Source of the DNA: Parabacteroides goldsteinii DSM 19448 = WAL 12034
Lineage (GTDB): Bacteria; Bacteroidota; Bacteroidia; Bacteroidales; Tannerellaceae
Length of the DNA stretch: 64,000 nt
Direction: 5' to 3'
Assembly: GCF_000969835.1 (NCBI RefSeq)
Contig: NZ_KQ033912.1
Location: 1,353,961-1,417,960 of the forward strand
In this document: positions 55,176 through 64,000 of the stretch, one piece after another
Position numbering within the stretch: position 1 is the first letter of the stretch
How the letters are laid out: each line of letters begins with the position of its first letter
Made by a program: the position numbers and the translations under genes
The notes under the pieces: model-generated
The model's input: only the letters and a program-made list of their open reading frames with translations
Database searches by the model: none
What the model was told of the DNA's origin: nothing

Positions 55176-57488
55176 ATGAGCATGTTACAACATTATATCA
55201 AACTCGCATTCCGTAATCTGATAAAGTACAAATCGCAATCCGTTATCAGCATCATCGGCCTGGCTATCGGTTTTACCTGTTTTGCCCTGTCTACCTTGTG
55301 GATACGATACGAACTGACTTACGACACTTTTCATAAAGGGGCCGACCGGATTTATCTGGTACGCGTTGAATCATATATGTCCAGCAGCGGCATATCGGAA
55401 ATTACGCCTTATCCGTTAGCCGGTTTCCTGAAAGCGACATTTCCGGAAGTGGAAGATGCCTGCAATATGCAAGCCTGGGGGATGGCATTCAAATATAAAG
55501 GAAAAGAATATACTTCATTTAAGATCGGAGTCGATTCTGCGACAGTAAACATGTTCGATTTTCAGCTAATCAGCGGTAGTCGGGATTTTATGCTTCAGAA
55601 TAATAATAAACTGGCTATCACCGACCGGTTTGCCAAACAATTGTTCGGCGCAGAAGATCCTATCGGAAAAGAAATCGATATCTATGGAGATAAGGTCATT
55701 TGTGCAGTCGTTAAGCCCTGGGATACGCATAGTAATCTGCCGTTCGATTTTCTTGAATCAAACAGTTTCGGAAAAGAATGGAATGCCTCTGCCTGGCAAA
55801 CATTTATCAGACTGCGGGAAGGTGCCGATATTCAGGCATTCAGAAAAAAACTCGATGAATATAAGACGAAACCCGGCCAAACATTTTCTGTCGATAAGAT
55901 CGTACTGACACCTATTACCTCCATGCGCTATGACCGTCCCAATCGGGTTGTAACAGTCAAATACGAACATATCCTCCTGTTTGCCTCGGCAGGCGGATTG
56001 GTCATATTATGTGCCTTATTCAATTATCTGACTCTATTTATTACACGGATCCGGATGCGTAGCCGCGAAATTGCCTTACGGAAAGTTTGCGGATCGTCTG
56101 ATAAAAACCAGATGGTTTTATTTGGAGTCGAATATTCGATCACCTTATTGCTTGCTTTATTCACCGGTTTAATCCTGATAGAATTAGCATTGCCGACATT
56201 CAGGGAGTTATCAGAAATAAAACTGGATAATATGGATATCTACCTGGCTGCCATTAAATATACCGCAATCGTAGCCTCCCTTTCTTTCTTATTATCCTTA
56301 TACCCAATCTATTATTTCAGGCAAAAGACACTGAATGCCATGCTAAAAGGTTCAACCGGAAGCAAAAGCAAAAATATATTCCAGAAAGTCAGCATGATAG
56401 CACAATTCGTGATCAGTATCTGTTTTATCTTCTGCGCGGTAATCCTGATGAAACAAATCCACCATCTGAACCAGGCCGACTTTGGATTCGAACGGACAAA
56501 CCGGGCCTGCATTAATACATATCCGTCCATCGACGGATTAAGAGAAGAAATGGCGAAAGTCCCATTTATAACCGAAATATTTCCCGATAGCATATCAGCC
56601 ATCTTCCCTCGCTATGCCCGTTCTTATAGTACAATAGACAGATGGGATGGACGCCAGGATTCCACTGCTTCCGTCAGCTTGGAGATGTTCGACTGTAACC
56701 AGGCATACTTCAAATTTTATGAATTCCAACTTCTTGAAGGAGAGATCCCTGCCGATGGGAACAGCGATCATATATTAATCAACCAGGCCGGAATCAAAGA
56801 GTTGAATATGGATCACCCGATCGGGAAAACAATCGGAGGCGACAATCCCTGGATAATCTCCGGTGTCATTAAAGACTTCTATATTGCACCTCCGACAGTA
56901 CCATGCAAGCCTGGCTTTATGGTATTCAAGAAAAAAGCCGAATTTAACGACAGTTCCATCCTGTTCAAATATCAGGAAGGGACCTGGACTAACTGCAAAC
57001 AACGGCTGGACGCATTAGTGAGAAAACTAAATCCGGACGTCAGAAGTTGCCGGATCAACAATATGGAAGAAGAATACGGTAAATTCCTGAAATCGGAAAA
57101 CGCTTTGCTGATGATGCTGGATTTCGTGACGCTGGTCTGTGTATTGATCTCCCTGTTCGGAGTCTTCTCACTCGTCACCCTCGACTGTGAGAAACGCCGC
57201 AAAGAGATTGCCATCCGGAAAGTGAACGGCGCAGTAACACCTCATATCATGCAGTCTTTCCTGTTGAAATACATGCTTTTATTATTGGTCGCCTCTGCCA
57301 TTGCCTTCCCGACCGGTTACCTCATCATGAAACCGTGGGTGGAAAGTTATGTACTTCAAACCCGGATAGACTTCTGGATTTATCCGGTAATATGGCTGGT
57401 ATTAGCAGCACTCATCACTTTATGTACAGGTTGGAGAATATGGAGAGCAGCCAATCAGAATCCGGCGGAAGTTATTAAATCGGAATAA
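55176..57488 (+). CDS. Large MacB/FtsX-type ABC permease, subtype B (4 of 7)
   Basis: 770 residues, full-length paralogue of the preceding product, 16 bases downstream of it. The first 50 residues and the membrane segments are nearly the same, while the periplasmic domains differ. Motifs IALRKVCGSSDKN and IAIRKVNGAVT; end NQNPAEVIKSE. It starts MSMLQHYIKLAF; ATG 55182 (MLQHY) is an equally good start and would align better with its paralogues. Confidence 0.9.
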   Translation: MSMLQHYIKLAFRNLIKYKSQSVISIIGLAIGFTCFALSTLWIRYELTYDTFHKGADRIYLVRVESYMSSSGISEITPYPLAGFLKATFPEVEDACNMQAWGMAFKYKGKEYTSFKIGVDSATVNMFDFQLISGSRDFMLQNNNKLAITDRFAKQLFGAEDPIGKEIDIYGDKVICAVVKPWDTHSNLPFDFLESNSFGKEWNASAWQTFIRLREGADIQAFRKKLDEYKTKPGQTFSVDKIVLTPITSMRYDRPNRVVTVKYEHILLFASAGGLVILCALFNYLTLFITRIRMRSREIALRKVCGSSDKNQMVLFGVEYSITLLLALFTGLILIELALPTFRELSEIKLDNMDIYLAAIKYTAIVASLSFLLSLYPIYYFRQKTLNAMLKGSTGSKSKNIFQKVSMIAQFVISICFIFCAVILMKQIHHLNQADFGFERTNRACINTYPSIDGLREEMAKVPFITEIFPDSISAIFPRYARSYSTIDRWDGRQDSTASVSLEMFDCNQAYFKFYEFQLLEGEIPADGNSDHILINQAGIKELNMDHPIGKTIGGDNPWIISGVIKDFYIAPPTVPCKPGFMVFKKKAEFNDSSILFKYQEGTWTNCKQRLDALVRKLNPDVRSCRINNMEEEYGKFLKSENALLMMLDFVTLVCVLISLFGVFSLVTLDCEKRRKEIAIRKVNGAVTPHIMQSFLLKYMLLLLVASAIAFPTGYLIMKPWVESYVLQTRIDFWIYPVIWLVLAALITLCTGWRIWRAANQNPAEVIKSE

Positions 57489-57495
57489 AATAGGT

Positions 57496-59814
57496 ATGTT
57501 AAAACATTATCTCAAAATAGCAATACGCAATTTGCTGAAATACCGGTCACAATCGTTTATCAGTATCCTCGGTCTGGCAATCGGGTTTACCTGTTTTGCC
57601 TTAGGGACTCTATGGATTCATTATGAAATGACTTATGACTCATTTCACAAAGATGCCGACCGGATTTATCTGGTGCGGCAAAAAAGTATTCTTGACGAAT
57701 CCGGAATGAGCAATACTCCTAGACCTTTAGCTGCATATTTAAAACAAACATGCCCTGAAATAGAGATTGCCTGCGCTACGACTTCATGGACAAACGACAT
57801 TGCATTAAACGGTACACCTTATGAAACAAGGATACTAAAAGCAGATTCTACTGTTATGCATTTCTTCGATATAAAGATCATATCAGGCAATACTAATTTT
57901 CTCATTCCTTATAATGAAGAACTGGCTATCACAGAAGCATTAGCTAAGAAACTTTTTGGTAATGAAAATCCTATAGGGAAAGAAATAGAGTTCGGTGCCG
58001 ATAAAGAAAAAAGGAAGATTTGTGCTATTGTAAAGGGTTGGTCAGAACACAGTAATATTCCATTCGGACTCGTTTGTAGTGATAGCGATAAAAAGCAATG
58101 GACCTACTTCTCACATGAGACATACATCAAATTATATCCCAAAACCGACTTTTATAAGTTTTCGGAAAAAATGGGCAAAATGGAGATAAAGCAAGATGAC
58201 ATAAAATTAGCACCACTGGTAGTAACACCTCTGACTTCTTTACACTATGATCATCCGCAAACTAAAACAGAAATAAAATTCAATCACATCCTCTTGTTTT
58301 CATTAGCCGGTGGACTGGTTATTCTTTGCTCCTTATTCAATTTCCTGACATTGTTTGTTTCCCGAATACACATGAGAAACAGGGAACTCGCTTTACGACA
58401 AATATGCGGAGCCTCTTTTAAAGGATTACTGGCACTCTTATCTACCGAATTTTTCACATTGTTTTTTATTGCACTTCTGGTTGGAATGGTACTAATCGAA
58501 CTTGTGTATCCGTCTTTCAAGGAACTCTCGGAGATTCATTCCAATAAAACACTCGTATTTACAGAAGCATTAGTTTATATTGGAGTTATCATACTCTGTT
58601 CCTATACATTAATATTAATTGTTCTTAGCTATTTCCGCCATAAAACATTACAATCTTCCATCAAAGGGGCTACCAAGGGACAGGGGAATAATATGTTTCG
58701 CAAAGTGTGTATTATCTTCCAACTGATCATTAGCATCGGAATCATTTTCTGCTCCATCATCATGGTTAAACAACTCCACTATTTAAGAAATACAGATATT
58801 GGTATCGAAAGAAAAAATATCGCTTCCATCTCCATTTATCCTTATTCAGAAAAATATAAACAGACACTGACTCAAATGCCCGAAGTAACGGATATACTGA
58901 CAGAACATGGTAGCCTATTACCTTACCGAAGCCGGATTTCTTATCATATTGAAGATTGGAGCGATAAAAAGGAAAATGATCAGCCAATCAGTCTGGAAGT
59001 CGTTTGCGGCACGAAATCGCTTGCCCAATTTTATAACCTCACCTTACTTAAAGGCGAGATGATCCACGATTCCGATCTGTCCGGTCAGGTACTGATCAAT
59101 GAAGCAGCAGCAAAAGCATTCGGATGGAACGATCCCATAGGAAAAAGTATTATTCAACCTAAAGACGTATATCAAGTAAAAGGACTGATCAAAGATACTT
59201 ATAATGCATCTCCTACGACACCAGTCAATCCGACATTATATTTGTCTCCGGAGAAATACAAACAACTATTTTATAATTCTCCCCAAGATATTATTTTCAA
59301 ATACAAAGAAGGAAGTTGGACAACAATAAAAAAGCATTTGGAAAGCGTTAAGAAAGAGATGAAAGGAACATATACATATATCTACAATGCGACAGAAGAG
59401 TACGACAAGTACCTTAAATCGGAAGATGCGCTATTAAAGATGCTTCATTTCACCTCTGCTGTTTGCATTATTATCTCAATATTTGGTGTCTTTTCCTTCG
59501 TTACCTTGACTTGTGAACAGCGTAAAAAAGAAATAGCCATACGGAAAGTAAACGGAGCGACAACCAAAAGCATTCTGAAAAAATTCTTCAATGAATATCT
59601 TTTCCTTGTCGCAATAAGTACAGCCATAGCATTCCCTGTCGGCTATCTCGCAATGAGATACTGGCTGGAGAGTTACGTAAAACAAACAGAAATAAATATA
59701 TGGATCTACCCTCTATTATTTATTGTAATCGAACTTATTATCATAGCTAGCGTCGGCTGGAAAATCTGGAAAGCAGCCAATCAAAATCCGGCGGTAGTCG
59801 TTAAATCAGAATAA
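57496..59814 (+). CDS. Large MacB/FtsX-type ABC permease, subtype B (5 of 7)
   Basis: 772 residues, 7 bases after the previous gene. Subtype B start (MLKHYLKIAIRNLLKYRSQSF). The first coupling motif is altered, reading LALRQICGASF where the others have IALRKVCGSSD; the second is normal (IAIRKVNGATT). End NQNPAVVVKSE, where the usual PAEVIK has become PAVVVK. Its base composition looks more AT-rich than its neighbours in the periplasmic parts. These changes could mean a relaxed or altered ATPase contact in the first half. Confidence 0.9.
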   Translation: MLKHYLKIAIRNLLKYRSQSFISILGLAIGFTCFALGTLWIHYEMTYDSFHKDADRIYLVRQKSILDESGMSNTPRPLAAYLKQTCPEIEIACATTSWTNDIALNGTPYETRILKADSTVMHFFDIKIISGNTNFLIPYNEELAITEALAKKLFGNENPIGKEIEFGADKEKRKICAIVKGWSEHSNIPFGLVCSDSDKKQWTYFSHETYIKLYPKTDFYKFSEKMGKMEIKQDDIKLAPLVVTPLTSLHYDHPQTKTEIKFNHILLFSLAGGLVILCSLFNFLTLFVSRIHMRNRELALRQICGASFKGLLALLSTEFFTLFFIALLVGMVLIELVYPSFKELSEIHSNKTLVFTEALVYIGVIILCSYTLILIVLSYFRHKTLQSSIKGATKGQGNNMFRKVCIIFQLIISIGIIFCSIIMVKQLHYLRNTDIGIERKNIASISIYPYSEKYKQTLTQMPEVTDILTEHGSLLPYRSRISYHIEDWSDKKENDQPISLEVVCGTKSLAQFYNLTLLKGEMIHDSDLSGQVLINEAAAKAFGWNDPIGKSIIQPKDVYQVKGLIKDTYNASPTTPVNPTLYLSPEKYKQLFYNSPQDIIFKYKEGSWTTIKKHLESVKKEMKGTYTYIYNATEEYDKYLKSEDALLKMLHFTSAVCIIISIFGVFSFVTLTCEQRKKEIAIRKVNGATTKSILKKFFNEYLFLVAISTAIAFPVGYLAMRYWLESYVKQTEINIWIYPLLFIVIELIIIASVGWKIWKAANQNPAVVVKSE

Positions 59815-59820
59815 ATAAAA

Positions 59821-62208
59821 ATGAAAATCATCCTGTTAGCCATACGAACCCTCCTCCGATTCCGGCTTTATACGGTAATCAACATACTGGGTCTGGCACT
59901 CAGCCTGGCCTGCTGTATATTGATATTCCGGTATGTCTACAGTGAAATGACCACCGACCATTTTATTCCGGAAGTAGACAGGGTTTGCTATACAGTGATG
60001 GAGGATGAAGTAACCCACCAGAAAAGACTCTACGGTCTGTTACCTGAATATGGATATACCCCAAGCCCATTGGAAGATCCGGCTGTAGAAATTGTATCTA
60101 CACTATTCCAGAGTGACAAAGATCAGATTACAGTCGATAACAAACTGTACAATGTTGCCTCTTTAGCCGCAGACACGAATTATCTGAAAATAGTACCGAT
60201 CCCCATACTAAAAACGTCCCGGAATAAACTATTAGAGAATCCACAAGACGCAATAATCTCGGAAGACCTATCCCGATTAGTATTCGGGAAGGAAGATCCG
60301 ATCGGCCAACAAATCACTACCTCGATGGGAAAGATTGTAACTGTCGTTGCCGTTATGGGTAAACCGGACACCCGATTTTCCATGCCTTTCGACCTGCTGA
60401 TATCGAATGAATCGGCCAACTACAGAAAATATTCAATGCCCCATTCCCTTGTCAAATTACATAAGGGGCATTCTGCTGCCTCCGTCAACAAGGAATACGA
60501 AGCATTCCGTAAAATGTCCAATTTCACCAACCGCCTGCGCATCTGCTTTTACCCTCTACAGAAGCTATATTTCGATCAACAGGTAGTCACATACCTGGAT
60601 AAACGGTTGGTAGGGAATTATACACACGTACTTATCCTGATAGCAATTGCCGTATTGATCATGCTGGTAGGATTATTCAATTTTATCAATGTCTACACAG
60701 TGTTGATCCAGAAACGGGCACGTGAATTCGGTATGAAAAAAGTATTCGGAGCAAATACCCGGCAAATGGCCGTTCAATTGTATACTGAAAACTTATGTAT
60801 GACTCTCGTAGCTTTATTTCTGGCATGGGTATTCATAGAAACAGGGACGTTGCTGGTCAATACTTTTCTAATGATCCGGATTCCTTCGCATTTCTTATTT
60901 GACGCCAGCCTTTCTGTAGGGATTCTATTCCTGTTGCCTTTTATCACAGCCCTATATCCCTTCTTCCAATATAATTATTCTTCTCCAGTCACTTCTTTGA
61001 AAAAGATCGGGAGAGGCGGAGAATCTACCATATCGAGAAAAGTATTCCTTTGTTTACAATATATTATCACACTGGCTTTAACCATCGTATCTATCTATTC
61101 TATCCATCAGTTAAACTTTATGCTGAATACCGATCTTGGATATGAAACAGATAATATTATCAAAATCTCACCTATAGAAGGGCCACGGGGAAGCGATATG
61201 AGCATGTGGAATAAATACAATCTGATTGTTCGACAACTGGACAGAAACCTGAAAAATACTCCCTCGCTAATCAAGCTGCACAGCTATTCTCCCGGCCCGA
61301 TCAGTCGTTTAGGGCAAAATTGCTGGGCACATATTCCGGGAAAAGAATGGACAAGTATAGGAACCCAGGTAAGCAATCAAAATTCCTTCCGTATTCTGGG
61401 GATAGAGGCGATTGAAGGACGGCTATGGAATGACTCTATCGATAATGATATGGATCTTTCGATTGTTATCAATGAATCGGCAAAAAGAGAACTGGGTATT
61501 ACAGATATCGATGAAACACCAGTCATTCTGGACCGCCTGCTTGTTTACAGTCCGCAAACGAAAGAACAACCGGCTCCCAGGTATCAAGTTATCGGAGTTA
61601 TTAAAGATATGTGTACACAACATTTGTCTAAAGGCTACGAACCGATGATTTTCTTTTATTATAAAGAAGGTTTTTCATCCGGTCTATTAGTCAGTATCGT
61701 TCCGGATAAAAAACAGGAAGCAATCGACTTTCTTCGAAAAATATACAACGAGTCATGTGGAAATGAACTCCCTTATACATTTTTGAAAGATGAAGTGTTG
61801 TCTATTTACAAGGAGGATAAGCAATTGGTCAGTGTCGCCTCCCTTTTCGCGATTATAGCCATATTGATTTCTGCTATGGGCTTGTTCAGTTTATCCCTAT
61901 TCGATATACAACAACGGTTTCATGAGATATCGATTCGGAAAATAAACGGAGCAACGACCAAAGCCATATGGCAAATGTTATTTATCAAATACAGTCAATT
62001 ATATGGAATAGCCTGTCTGGTGGGTTTGCCTTTATCCTGGCTGGCCATCACTTTATATATGGTCGATTTTGCCTACAAAGCCCATATTGCCTGGTGGATT
62101 TTTGCCATCGCGATCCTTTTGACCGGAGGTATTTCATTCCTCACTCTGATCTGGCAAATACGAAAGGCAGCTCGTACAAACCCGGTAGAAATCATACGTT
62201 CCGAATAA
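59821..62208 (+). CDS. Large MacB/FtsX-type ABC permease, subtype A (6 of 7)
   Basis: 795 residues, 6 bases after the previous gene. It returns to subtype A (MKIILLAIRTLLRFRLYTVIN, EFGMKKVFGANT, ISIRKINGATT, end KAARTNPVEIIRSE) and is therefore closer to 44184 and 46694 in the first operon than to its immediate neighbours. This shows that the array did not grow by simple neighbour duplication alone. Membrane plan as in 44184. Confidence 0.9.
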   Translation: MKIILLAIRTLLRFRLYTVINILGLALSLACCILIFRYVYSEMTTDHFIPEVDRVCYTVMEDEVTHQKRLYGLLPEYGYTPSPLEDPAVEIVSTLFQSDKDQITVDNKLYNVASLAADTNYLKIVPIPILKTSRNKLLENPQDAIISEDLSRLVFGKEDPIGQQITTSMGKIVTVVAVMGKPDTRFSMPFDLLISNESANYRKYSMPHSLVKLHKGHSAASVNKEYEAFRKMSNFTNRLRICFYPLQKLYFDQQVVTYLDKRLVGNYTHVLILIAIAVLIMLVGLFNFINVYTVLIQKRAREFGMKKVFGANTRQMAVQLYTENLCMTLVALFLAWVFIETGTLLVNTFLMIRIPSHFLFDASLSVGILFLLPFITALYPFFQYNYSSPVTSLKKIGRGGESTISRKVFLCLQYIITLALTIVSIYSIHQLNFMLNTDLGYETDNIIKISPIEGPRGSDMSMWNKYNLIVRQLDRNLKNTPSLIKLHSYSPGPISRLGQNCWAHIPGKEWTSIGTQVSNQNSFRILGIEAIEGRLWNDSIDNDMDLSIVINESAKRELGITDIDETPVILDRLLVYSPQTKEQPAPRYQVIGVIKDMCTQHLSKGYEPMIFFYYKEGFSSGLLVSIVPDKKQEAIDFLRKIYNESCGNELPYTFLKDEVLSIYKEDKQLVSVASLFAIIAILISAMGLFSLSLFDIQQRFHEISIRKINGATTKAIWQMLFIKYSQLYGIACLVGLPLSWLAITLYMVDFAYKAHIAWWIFAIAILLTGGISFLTLIWQIRKAARTNPVEIIRSE

Positions 62209-62215
62209 TAAATAC

Positions 62216-63277
62216 ATGACAAATATGAAACAGTTACTATGTCTACTCACCAGTCTCTCCGTATTCTTTGCCTGTTCCACCCCTAACAGCAAAGACAGTG
62301 TAAAAACGTATAAAGCGACTACGGATATTACAGGCGAACTATCCGGCGAAGTTATTTTCGCCGGACAAGGGATACATAACTATTACGATGTAGCGATTAC
62401 CAACGATTACTACGCGTTTATGGACTATTATAGCGACACGCTTCTGCAAATAAGAAGTAAAAAAGATTTATCGCTTCACGGAATAGGAGAAAGAGAAAAA
62501 GATACTTTTATAATCGCCTATCCGTCTTTTACTAAATATGATTATATCAACAAGAATAATAAAAACAAGGTATCTGTCTGGGACAACGATTCACGCAAAT
62601 TGAAACGTATGGATCTGGATCAAACATCTCCGGCTCTTTCTGCGGAATCGGAGTCTATGTCCGATTATGGCCTGAAAGATGGTTGTACGAACTGTTGTAT
62701 CACTTCCAAGGAATTATATGCCGTTCAGTTCAATCCTCACAAACCACAGGTATTCTTTTCGTCCAATAAAACAAACGGACAATATGCTGTTCCGGGTTAT
62801 CCTCAGATCACGGTTCCGATACCGGCAACAGTCCTTCAAAAGGGGTATGCCAGCGACCTGACACTCAACGAGGAAAAAGGAGTGATCGTCGCTGCCCTGC
62901 GATTTATCGACTGTGTCAACTTCTACGATATGAATTGTGATATGACTGCATCGGTTTCTTTTGCTGATTATTATACCATACCGGTCCCCGATATTTCCAA
63001 TAAATACTTGGACGCAGAGCAGAGCAAGAAATGTTTCATCGATATTTGCAGTTCAGAACAATATGTATTCTGTCTGTTCGACGGATCGACAAACTTTACC
63101 GGTAATTCTGTGATTTATGTATTCGACTGGGAAGGCAAACAGCTAGCCGTATTACAGGCAGACCGCAATTTACGGAAAATAGCCACAGAGAAATCCAGCG
63201 AGTATTTATTAGCTTTGTCTCCCAACGGGCAAGGAGGCAGAGATGTTATTAAATACAGCTTAAAGAACAAAATCTGA
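62216..63277 (+). CDS. Beta-propeller (BF3164/TolB-like) lipoprotein
   Basis: 353 residues with lipobox FFACS near residue 20, then blade-like beta repeats resembling the TolB-like BF3164 lipoproteins of Bacteroidales (DYYAFMDYYSDTLLQI, SDLTLNEEKGVIVAALRF). No enzyme motif seen. ATG 62225 (MKQLLCLL) gives a cleaner signal peptide than 62216. It lies inside the permease operon, 7 bases after gene 6 and directly before a leftover permease 3' end (63280-63312), which suggests that it was placed here by a rearrangement. The analogous gene 9792 borders system 1. Confidence 0.75.
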   Translation: MTNMKQLLCLLTSLSVFFACSTPNSKDSVKTYKATTDITGELSGEVIFAGQGIHNYYDVAITNDYYAFMDYYSDTLLQIRSKKDLSLHGIGEREKDTFIIAYPSFTKYDYINKNNKNKVSVWDNDSRKLKRMDLDQTSPALSAESESMSDYGLKDGCTNCCITSKELYAVQFNPHKPQVFFSSNKTNGQYAVPGYPQITVPIPATVLQKGYASDLTLNEEKGVIVAALRFIDCVNFYDMNCDMTASVSFADYYTIPVPDISNKYLDAEQSKKCFIDICSSEQYVFCLFDGSTNFTGNSVIYVFDWEGKQLAVLQADRNLRKIATEKSSEYLLALSPNGQGGRDVIKYSLKNKI

Positions 63278-63279
63278 CT

Positions 63280-63312
63280 CTGCATCCGGCCGAAGTCATT
63301 AAAATCGAATAA
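63280..63312 (+). pseudogene. Remnant of a permease 3' end
   Basis: Ten codons plus TAA read LHPAEVIKIE, the unmistakable C-terminal signature of the neighbouring permeases (NPAEVIKSE). It directly follows the propeller lipoprotein stop and is out of frame with that gene. A permease gene once ended here and lost all but its tail. Confidence 0.7.
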
Positions 63313-63344
63313 AGAAATAAATAACTGATAAACATTCACCAAGC

Positions 63345-64000
63345 ATGTTGCAACACTATCTTATCATAGCCATACGTAATTTCTTCAAATATAAATTGCA
63401 GACCGTCATCAGCATTACCGGTCTGGCTATCGGATTGGTATGTTTTGCATACGGCATCAACTGGCTGAAATATGAGACCTCATACGATGGCTTCTATCCG
63501 CAATCCAAACAAATCTACATGCTTTACGGGGTAGACAAACAGACCGGCAAGAAAACGGAAGAACTACCCCTGATATTGGCAAGAAGATTAAAACAGAATT
63601 TCCCGGAAGTTATAGAAACGACGCAAATATACGCAAAGTATTCTTCTGATTTCTCCTATAATGAAAAGCGAGTGCCTAATCCGGATGAAGTATTTATCGA
63701 TGAAAATTTCTTTTCATTCTTTCCACGAAAAGTCATTTGCGGAAGACAGGATAATATTTTGCAATCGTCTAATGATGTTGCTATAACTCGTTCTTTTGCC
63801 GTTAAACTATTTAGTAGTCCGGAAAAAGCTCTGGATAAAGTATTAAGTTGTGGTTATGAGAAAAACCTCAGGATCGTTTCCGTTCTGGAAGATGCACCTG
63901 ACAATTCACTCTTTGTCGGAGAAGCTTTCGAATTAGATCAGTATACACGAAGGGCAGAGGTAGAAATACCAGAAGCTAATCAATGGATGTATTTAAATTC
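63345..64000 (+). CDS. Large MacB/FtsX-type ABC permease, subtype B (7 of 7, partial)
   Basis: Open from ATG 63345 to the window edge (218 complete codons, no stop). It starts MLQHYLIIAIRNFFKYKLQT, has the first membrane helix (about 20-40) and the motif ETSYDGFYPQSKQIYML, equivalent to the start of the periplasmic domain in its paralogues. It follows the propeller gene by 67 bases and is presumably part of the same operon. The missing ATPase of the system may lie further downstream, outside the window. Confidence 0.88.
   Translation, partial: MLQHYLIIAIRNFFKYKLQTVISITGLAIGLVCFAYGINWLKYETSYDGFYPQSKQIYMLYGVDKQTGKKTEELPLILARRLKQNFPEVIETTQIYAKYSSDFSYNEKRVPNPDEVFIDENFFSFFPRKVICGRQDNILQSSNDVAITRSFAVKLFSSPEKALDKVLSCGYEKNLRIVSVLEDAPDNSLFVGEAFELDQYTRRAEVEIPEANQWMYLN

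Overview
The window looks like chromosome of a gut Bacteroidales species, probably Parabacteroides or a close relative. The signs are Bacteroidetes-type promoters (-7 box TAnnTTTG) in front of many genes, a SusC/SusD outer-membrane transport operon, fimbrial lipoproteins, 6-bladed beta-propeller lipoproteins, and the order rplM-rpsI-rpsB-tsf. No rRNA, CRISPR array or prophage was seen. The genus is an inference from gene content; no search was run.

Layout. (1) 1-2020: the 3' end of one fimbrial-type lipoprotein gene and a complete one, part of a tandem duplication with a 1721 bp offset; a candidate small RNA follows. (2) 2375-9789: efflux system 1, comprising an ABC ATPase, an FtsX/MacB-type permease split by a 1470 bp IS, a second permease, and an NtrC-type sigma-54 activator with its histidine kinase. 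A sigma-54 promoter and a palindrome lie upstream. (3) 9792-12093, minus strand: GntR regulator, SPFH protein and beta-propeller lipoprotein. (4) 12299-29255: mostly core genes (tRNA-Met, START-like protein, LptF/G permease, ribBA, aminotransferase, tsf-rpsB-rpsI-rplM, outer-membrane barrel, dnaE, trxA, mnmD, a TonB-dependent receptor). (5) 29359-32031: a hybrid histidine kinase with a cysteine-rich PAS-like region. (6) 32200-38215, minus strand: a four-gene SusC/SusD operon with two accessory lipoproteins and no glycosidase. It is preceded by a 592 bp segment bounded by 64 bp inverted repeats with a promoter -7 box in only one arm, which looks like an invertible ON/OFF switch. (7) 38889-41251, minus strand: a second NtrC/NtrB-like pair. 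(8) 41429-64000: efflux system 2, comprising a TolC-like protein, an HlyD-like adaptor and seven paralogous large FtsX/MacB permeases (the last runs off the window). A putative zinc-peptidase/beta-barrel gene on the other strand and a beta-propeller lipoprotein gene are interspersed, and no ATPase gene is present.

How it fits together. Both efflux systems pair a sigma-54 activator/kinase with MacB-like ABC permeases. In system 2 the two operons (41429 and 52832) share a 28 bp element placed 91-92 bp upstream of a matching TGGCAY-N5-TTGT sigma-54 promoter, so the divergent regulator at 39887-41251 probably controls both. The peptide- or nutrient-type SusCD operon seems to be phase variable. 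Several intergenic regions hold arrays of short palindromes (46597-46684, 49303-49384, 26644-26731) that no listed gene explains.
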